This document shows positions 59,111 through 64,000 of a DNA stretch of 64,000 nucleotides, one piece after another. The notes under the pieces were generated by a model. That model did not search any database and had not been told where the DNA came from. It saw only the letters and a list, made by a program, of their open reading frames with translations. Every line of letters begins with the position of its first letter. The first letter of the stretch is position 1. The translations under genes and the position numbers were made by a program. This DNA comes from Bacillus sp. USDA818B3_A. Lineage in GTDB: Bacteria; Bacillota; Bacilli; Bacillales; Cytobacillaceae. The DNA lies in contig NZ_JAABNN010000016.1 in assembly GCF_009928415.1 (NCBI RefSeq), forward strand, positions 1-64,000, given 5' to 3'.

Positions 59111-60907
59111 TTATTTATTAGAAGGATTAATAATTTGAAGATTTTCATATATGCTGCCAGGCTGGAACATATCCCCGTCGTTTATGTTTACGTTTTCTAG
59201 CGTAATATTCTTTACATATTGGAAATACAAAGCTTTATCAGCATGCACTGTAACGTTTTTCATGACTAAACCATCAACAGGGCTTTCTTCTAATCCTTGG
59301 AAGAAGGATGCTTCTTTGGCACCGTCACAGGTGATATTTTCAATCGTAATATTTTTAATTGAAGGTGTTGTTTCATCAATGATTCCAGTGTATGGAAGCG
59401 GAACTCCATTAGATGTATAGTTAGAGTTAATATTAAATGCATCGCCTTCAATATTCTTCATGATGATATTGTCAAATGTAAGATTTTCAATAGTACCACC
59501 ACGTCCGCGAAGGGTTTTCATCCGAATACCGATGTCAGTTCCGTCAAAGATGTCGTCTCTAGCGACAACGTTTCGAACGTCACCGGACATTTCACTGCCG
59601 ATGGTTACACCGCCATGTCCATGTTTCATAATATTGTTTCTGATTTCAATGTTTTGGCTTGGTCTTCCAATTTGACGACCTTCCGCATCTTTACCGGATT
59701 TAATTGCGATTGCATCATCGCCAACATTAAATGTCGAACCAAAGATCTTTAACCCATCAACAGAATCTGGATCGACACCATCTGTGTTTGGTGCATCAAC
59801 TGGGACAGCTGGGTTTTCAACATATACACTATCTATAACCACATTATTGCTGTATAAAGGCTGGATGGTCCAAGATGGTGAATTCGTAATTTTTAGTCCT
59901 TGAAGAAGTACATTTTCGGAATCCTTAAATTGAACCAATCTTGGTCGGGCAGTTTGAGTTGCTGGATTGGTAGCTTTTGGATTATCCCACCATAATCCCA
60001 TATTAAAGTATACCGTTGTTTTAGCATCTGTGTTCGGGTCATATTTTCCATTGTTATAGTCATATGTTCCAGCAAGGTTTACTTTTTTATAAGGATAACC
60101 GAATTCATCGACTCCGTTCGAAGGCATTGCTTTAATTGGGCCTGCATTTCCATCGACTGTTCCTTCACCGATGACTTTAAGATTTTTAGCACCTTGGGAG
60201 GCAATCAAGCTTTGATAAGAGTGGAATGTAGTACCTTCCCAACGGTCTTCAATAACGGGATAGTCAGAAACGTCACGACTTCCAAGGAGGGTTGCATCCT
60301 TTTGAATCTCAAATGTCATATTGCTTTTTAAATTTAGAGGAGCAGAATAATATGTACCTGCTGGAAGAACGACAAGGCTGTTTGGACTTGGACTAGCAGA
60401 AGCGGCATCAATGGCCGCTTGAATGGCCGCTGTATCTTTTGTAACACCGTCAGCTTTTGCTCCAAAATCTTTAACATTGAATACTTTACCTAATACATCA
60501 GTTCTCACATTAACATGCGCGCTTTTGTTGGAATGATTACCTGCAGCATCTCTCGCCACAACTTTAAAACTATACATGGTATTTGGTTTTAAGTCCTTTA
60601 CAATAAAGTTGGTCATGGCGATACCATATTCATTTGGTATTGAGCTTCCAACTAACTTACCATCTGCATAGATATCATAGGCTGATATGCCAGTGTTATC
60701 AGTGGATCTATCCCAGATAAGGCTTACAGATTTATATGTTGTTGCATAGGCATTCAGATTAATAGGAGCTGTTGGTGCCTCTTTGTCAACCGAGATTTGT
60801 TGTGCAGAAGCTTGTGTAGCGAATGTGGTTCCATATGGGAAAAACGTAGAGCAACCTAGAGCAAGACATAGTGCTACAGTTGAATAAGCTTTTTTCTTTA
60901 ATTTCAT
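59111..60907 (-). CDS. Secreted GH28 polygalacturonase-like enzyme with FnIII domain
   Basis: A 598-residue secreted enzyme. The signal peptide is clear (MKLKKKAYSTVALCLALGCS, Ala-rich to about residue 35). A fibronectin type III domain spans about 44-137, followed by a Pect-lyase-like linker (FNVKDFGAKADGVTKDT) and the GH28 beta-helix. Catalytic motifs are NTDGVDPDS, GDDAIAIKSG, GHGGVTIGSE and IRMKT, the expected order of GH28. It cleaves polygalacturonan or rhamnogalacturonan-type pectin outside the cell. GGAGGGTG precedes the ATG. The promoter region has two LacI/CcpA-like operators, and a TRAP transporter lies divergently. Confidence 0.94.
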   Translation of the reverse strand: MKLKKKAYSTVALCLALGCSTFFPYGTTFATQASAQQISVDKEAPTAPINLNAYATTYKSVSLIWDRSTDNTGISAYDIYADGKLVGSSIPNEYGIAMTNFIVKDLKPNTMYSFKVVARDAAGNHSNKSAHVNVRTDVLGKVFNVKDFGAKADGVTKDTAAIQAAIDAASASPSPNSLVVLPAGTYYSAPLNLKSNMTFEIQKDATLLGSRDVSDYPVIEDRWEGTTFHSYQSLIASQGAKNLKVIGEGTVDGNAGPIKAMPSNGVDEFGYPYKKVNLAGTYDYNNGKYDPNTDAKTTVYFNMGLWWDNPKATNPATQTARPRLVQFKDSENVLLQGLKITNSPSWTIQPLYSNNVVIDSVYVENPAVPVDAPNTDGVDPDSVDGLKIFGSTFNVGDDAIAIKSGKDAEGRQIGRPSQNIEIRNNIMKHGHGGVTIGSEMSGDVRNVVARDDIFDGTDIGIRMKTLRGRGGTIENLTFDNIIMKNIEGDAFNINSNYTSNGVPLPYTGIIDETTPSIKNITIENITCDGAKEASFFQGLEESPVDGLVMKNVTVHADKALYFQYVKNITLENVNINDGDMFQPGSIYENLQIINPSNK

Positions 60908-61004
60908 AATACACCCTCCAAATTTTGATTTACTTAATTTAAGTCAATATCAGAGTAAGATATTTCTCATAGTTTCTTCCTTTTCCCACACCGTCCTTTC
61001 AAAA

Positions 61005-61018
61005 TGTTAACGTGTGCA
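61005..61018. promoter_or_regulatory. LacI-family-like site, GH28 promoter region
   Basis: TGTTAACGTGTGCA has the TGTTAACG half of LacI-family uronate-regulator operators, with a degenerate second half. Confidence 0.45.
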
Positions 61019-61034
61019 TTTTGAAAAATAATAT

Positions 61035-61048
61035 TGTAAACGTTAACA
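61035..61048. promoter_or_regulatory. cre/LacI-family site, GH28 promoter region
   Basis: TGTAAACGTTAACA is a near-perfect palindrome with central CG that fits both the CcpA cre consensus and LacI-family uronate-regulator operators. It lies about 130 bp upstream of the GH28 start. The remaining part of 60908-61358 has no gene. Confidence 0.7.
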
Positions 61049-61358
61049 TTTTTTATTCCTTCACATTCTACTAACTTTTTATTCTATTTTCAACATTTTT
61101 CTGAATAATACAATAAAATATGCAAATTTACCTACTCATGCATTTATAGTCAAAACCAGCTGAAAAATGTTTCCACAAATTTAGGGCGGAAAGGTTTAGT
61201 TGGCGAGGGCTATACCCCACAAGTTCTTGCGTTTTACCCTTGTTAGATAGTTATTATTAAGAACATACTAAATATAATCAACCACAAAAAAATGTCTAAG
61301 TGTACCCACAATAAAAAATAAAGCATTGTAAGACATTAACAAAAAAGGAGAAATTAAA

Positions 61359-61652
61359 ATGGTTCACTTACTCTATTATGCTACACCATTCCTAACAGCA
61401 TTTATCTTATTTGGCGGCTTTTTTCGATATAAAAAACCCACCATTTTGAAAAATAAATCCAAATATTATCACGCTTTAGCGGAATTGGAAAAAGACCCTA
61501 AAAATGAGGAATTAAGATTAATAGCCAGAGAATTTGGCCGCAAATTTTATGGATCAGCAAGAATCACAGGTATTGCGACAACTTTTGATGTGGCACTCAT
61601 CAATTGCGAAATTATCGCATCATGCGAAACCGATGATAAAGATGCAAAGTAA
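61359..61652 (+). CDS. Small hypothetical protein with N-terminal membrane segment
   Basis: A 97-residue protein: a hydrophobic N-terminus (YYATPFLTAFILFGGFF), then a charged helical region (YYHALAELEKDPKNEELRLI). AAAGGAG precedes the ATG with good spacing. It lies between the GH28 and TRAP genes on the TRAP strand, but its role is not evident and I recognise no family. Confidence 0.65.
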   Translation: MVHLLYYATPFLTAFILFGGFFRYKKPTILKNKSKYYHALAELEKDPKNEELRLIAREFGRKFYGSARITGIATTFDVALINCEIIASCETDDKDAK

Positions 61653-61760
61653 AATCTGATAATCCACGTTTTTTAAAATTATGAAGATTTTTGGTGATTT
61701 AATAGACCAACCTAAAAAAATCATAAAAAAATCTAAAATTAGCATGGTTTTCTATAGGGA

Positions 61761-61774
61761 TGAAAGCATTTACA
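61761..61774. promoter_or_regulatory. TGAAAGCATTTACA site before the TRAP operon
   Basis: cre-like with CA in place of the central CG; 23 bp before a second, similar site. Confidence 0.5.
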
Positions 61775-61783
61775 ATTAAAAAA

Positions 61784-61797
61784 GAAAGCACTTACAT
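61784..61797. promoter_or_regulatory. GAAAGCACTTACAT site before the TRAP operon
   Basis: Identical over 14 bases to the inverted site at 55455-55468 before the secreted esterase, which ties the two genes to one regulator. Confidence 0.55.
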
Positions 61798-61842
61798 GAT
61801 TAAAAGGACTTAAAAAAATCAAAAAAGGAGGAGGAATTGGTA

Positions 61843-62340
61843 GTGAAAGCTTTAAAACGATTTTGTCTGTTAATAGATAGTCTTTTTGAAAAAGTGGCGA
61901 TAGGCTCACTGATAGCCATGATTATCATCGTAACGCTGCAAGTTTTCACACGAAAATTGTTTAATTTTGTATTGTTTTGGTCGGAGGAAGTTACTCTTTT
62001 ATTATTGTGTTGGTTTTCGTTTATGGGAATTGCCATTGGTGTTCGCGAAAAATTGCATTTAGCCATTGAATCCTTTACAGCAAACCTACCACCAGCAGTA
62101 ATTAATGTCATCGATAAAGTGGTATCACTTGCTACCATGGCTTTCGGTTGGTATTTGTTGAAATATGGCTGGGATTTCACTGTTTTAATGGGTGATTCAA
62201 CTTTACCGGCAACTAAATTATCAAATGCATGGGAATATGCTGTTATGCCAATTACAGGATTTATGATGATCACTTACGCTTTCTTGCAATTAGTTGGTGT
62301 AGACACAAGACGACATAATATGGAAGGTGGTGGCCATTAA
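61843..62340 (+). CDS. dctQ: TRAP transporter small permease (DctQ)
   Basis: A 165-residue protein with four membrane segments and the DctQ pattern (IIIVTLQVFTRKLFNFVLFW, SEEVTLLLLCWFSFMGIAIG, GVREKLHLAIE). It joins the large permease to the binding protein in TRAP uptake systems. GTG at 61843 is chosen because GGAGGAGG lies eight bases upstream; TTG at 61837 is too close. The next gene begins 2 bp after its stop. Confidence 0.92.
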   Translation: MKALKRFCLLIDSLFEKVAIGSLIAMIIIVTLQVFTRKLFNFVLFWSEEVTLLLLCWFSFMGIAIGVREKLHLAIESFTANLPPAVINVIDKVVSLATMAFGWYLLKYGWDFTVLMGDSTLPATKLSNAWEYAVMPITGFMMITYAFLQLVGVDTRRHNMEGGGH

Positions 62341-62342
62341 CG

Positions 62343-63638
62343 ATGGATCAAACAACGATTGCCATAATCATTCTTTTAGCAAGTTTTGTTATCATGCTGC
62401 TGCTGCGTTTTCCAGTGGCGCTGACATTGGCAGGGTCCACTGTCATTACAATGATTTATTTGAACATGCCGCTTGAGGTTGTTGGACAACGGATGATTCA
62501 GGGAGTAAATTCATTTGCATTATTAACCATTCCGTTCTTTATTCTGGCTGGGCAATTAATGAATGAGGGTGGTTTGGCGGCTCGTCTAATTAACTTTGCC
62601 ATGCTTGCTGTCGGCCGTGTCCGCGGTGGTTTAGCAATGGTTAACGTTCTTGCCTGTTTATTATTCGGCAATATTTCAGGTTCTGCTGCCGCGGACGTTT
62701 CGTCAATCGGTTCAGTGATGATTCCGATGATGAAGAAAAAGGGATACAGTAAAGAATTTGCAACTGGCTTAACTTCTGCCGCTGCTATTCAGGGTGTAGT
62801 TGTTCCGCCAAGCCATAACTTAATTTTGTACTCTCTTGCTTCCGGCGGTGTATCCATTGCAACCTTATTTATGGCTGGTGTAGTGCCAGGAATCCTGCTT
62901 TGTGCAGTGCTTATGTTTGTCAGCCGCATTTTGGCTATCCGCCAAGGCTTCACTCAAACTACTGTCATTGAGAAAAAAGATGTTCCTAAAGTCGTTAAAG
63001 ATGGAATCATTTCGGTTATGCCGATTGTCATTATCCTGGGCGGAATATTCTCAGGCTGGTTCACCGCTTCAGAATCAGGTGCAATTGCTGTTTTGTATGC
63101 AATTATTGTTACCTTCTTCGTCTTCAAGGAAATTCCGTTCAGCCGGATGTGGACCATCCTGCTCAGAACCTTCAGGACGGTCTCCATGGTATTGTTCCTA
63201 ATTGCAGCATCCAATGCTTTAGGTTATGTCCTGGCGTTCCTGCAAGTACCTAACATGGTTACAAATGGATTATTAAGTATCTCTGATAATCCGGTTATTA
63301 TCCTATTGATAATCAACGTATTGCTGCTCCTGCTCGGATGTGGCATGGATATGGCACCGCTTATTCTGATTATGACACCAATCCTCCTACCTGTAGTTAC
63401 TGCAATGGGGATGGATCCGGTCCATTTCGGTATCATTCTAATGTTGAACTTAGGGATTGGGCTTTTAACACCTCCAGTTGGAACGGTTTTATTCATAGGC
63501 TCCGCAATCGGCGAAGTCCCTATTATGAAAGCGGCCAAGGCAATGGCTCCGTTTGGATTGGTGCTCGTGGCAGCATTAATAGTTTTGACCTATGTACCAA
63601 ATATTTCATTATGGCTGCCTAAGGTGCTAGGACATTAA
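62343..63638 (+). CDS. dctM: TRAP transporter large permease (DctM)
   Basis: A 431-residue permease with about twelve membrane segments. Family motifs include FALLTIPFFILAGQLMNEGG, GNISGSAAADVSSIGSVMIP and PPSHNLILYS, and the C-terminal LGIGLLTPPVGTVLFIGSAI. It carries the Na+-driven solute path. Second gene of the operon. With GH28 next door, uronates or oligogalacturonides are the likely substrates, by inference only. Confidence 0.95.
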   Translation: MDQTTIAIIILLASFVIMLLLRFPVALTLAGSTVITMIYLNMPLEVVGQRMIQGVNSFALLTIPFFILAGQLMNEGGLAARLINFAMLAVGRVRGGLAMVNVLACLLFGNISGSAAADVSSIGSVMIPMMKKKGYSKEFATGLTSAAAIQGVVVPPSHNLILYSLASGGVSIATLFMAGVVPGILLCAVLMFVSRILAIRQGFTQTTVIEKKDVPKVVKDGIISVMPIVIILGGIFSGWFTASESGAIAVLYAIIVTFFVFKEIPFSRMWTILLRTFRTVSMVLFLIAASNALGYVLAFLQVPNMVTNGLLSISDNPVIILLIINVLLLLLGCGMDMAPLILIMTPILLPVVTAMGMDPVHFGIILMLNLGIGLLTPPVGTVLFIGSAIGEVPIMKAAKAMAPFGLVLVAALIVLTYVPNISLWLPKVLGH

Positions 63639-63695
63639 TAAAGGATTCAACAATTAATCTATAAAACTATTAATTAATTTGAAAGGGGATTTATT

Positions 63696-64000
63696 ATGAA
63701 GAAGTCACCAAAACGATTATCCGTTATGCTAACTGCAGTGCTTGGGGCAAGTTTAGTTCTTTCCGCCTGTTCAGGAGCGGGAAATTCAGCAAAAACCAGT
63801 GGAGATTCCGGCTCAAAATCTGAAGGTAAAACATACACTTTCCGTTTGGCTGATACCCATCCGGATAATTACCCAACTGTATTGGGAGATAAGAAATTTG
63901 CCGAGCTTGTTAACAAGAAATCTAATGGCCGCATTAAAATTAGCGTTTTCCCTAATGGACAGTTAGGCGACGAGAAATCAGTCATTGAACAGGTTCAATT
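63696..64000 (+). CDS. dctP: TRAP transporter substrate-binding lipoprotein (DctP), partial
   Basis: The first 101 codons of a DctP-type binding protein, cut by the window end. It has a lipoprotein signal peptide (KKSPKRLSVMLTAVLGASLV, then lipobox LSAC), a Ser/Gly linker, and the mature start YTFRLADTHPDNYP with ISVFPNGQLGDEKSVIEQVQ, which matches the uronate-binding DctP group in general form. AAAGGGG precedes the ATG. Third gene of the operon. Confidence 0.92.
   Translation, partial: MKKSPKRLSVMLTAVLGASLVLSACSGAGNSAKTSGDSGSKSEGKTYTFRLADTHPDNYPTVLGDKKFAELVNKKSNGRIKISVFPNGQLGDEKSVIEQVQ

Overview
This is a low-GC chromosomal segment, most likely from a spore-forming Bacillaceae species. Supporting signs are strong GGAGG ribosome binding sites, TTG/GTG starts, ArsR/TetR/PadR/AraC regulators, a LicT-type antiterminator with a CcpA cre site, YheC/YheD-type spore ATP-grasp proteins, an FbpA-like protein and Bacillus-type ArsC. 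No rRNA, tRNA or CRISPR was seen. The window has the look of an accessory region: resistance, detoxification and plant-polysaccharide genes are mixed with insertion-sequence debris, truncated genes and repeats.

Layout. 1-54: the 3' tail of a group II intron. 155-2297: an arsenic operon (arsR, acr3, arsC and a HesB-like gene with an in-frame UGA and a SECIS-like hairpin, so a candidate selenoprotein). 2342-3555: a second, oppositely oriented arsenic unit (arsR, a small Cys-tailed protein, arsI) marked by three copies of ATCAA-N6-TTGAT. 3705-8568: AraC regulator, aldo/keto reductase, phosphatase, MFS exporter, a 5 x 52-bp tandem repeat and a hypothetical protein. 8792-10471: hybrid cluster protein with a Rex-like box upstream. 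10928-18407: CAAX-type protease, SDR, DUF3231, PadR/HAAS pair, a bacteriocin-like precursor cut at a junction, decayed maa and HAD genes, a VOC protein and an FbpA-like protein. 18651-23875: a Mur-ligase-like gene, then a beta-glucoside PTS operon (bglP-bglH) with promoter, cre site, RAT and terminator. 24148-32218: a TetR-controlled cluster with four palindromic operators, containing an MFS exporter, SDR, four aldo/keto reductases (three near-copies) and an FAD monooxygenase. 32219-40486: IS110 debris, resolvase debris, dispersed repeats, an unexplained structured element, small enzymes and short ORFs. 40632-43275: two ATP-grasp genes of spore-coat type. 43549-45954: ctaB, then a paired small DMT transporter under its own ArsR regulator. 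46327-51931: esterase, then a mosaic of truncated MerR, truncated SDR and a very large GH66 enzyme with six CBM35-like inserts. 52422-58399: SulP transporter, AraC regulator, secreted esterase, NmrA-like and flavodoxin-like oxidoreductases. 58504-64000: GH2 debris, secreted GH28 polygalacturonase and a TRAP transporter whose binding protein runs off the edge.

How it fits together. The two arsenic units together cover arsenate reduction, arsenite export and breakdown of methylated arsenic. The bgl operon takes up and hydrolyses beta-glucosides. The right end is a pectin-type polysaccharide locus: secreted GH28 and esterase outside the cell, a TRAP transporter probably for the released uronates, and shared GAAAGCACTTACAT-type sites that may coordinate them. 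The TetR and HxlR/MarR-like boxes mark stress-inducible redox detoxification clusters.
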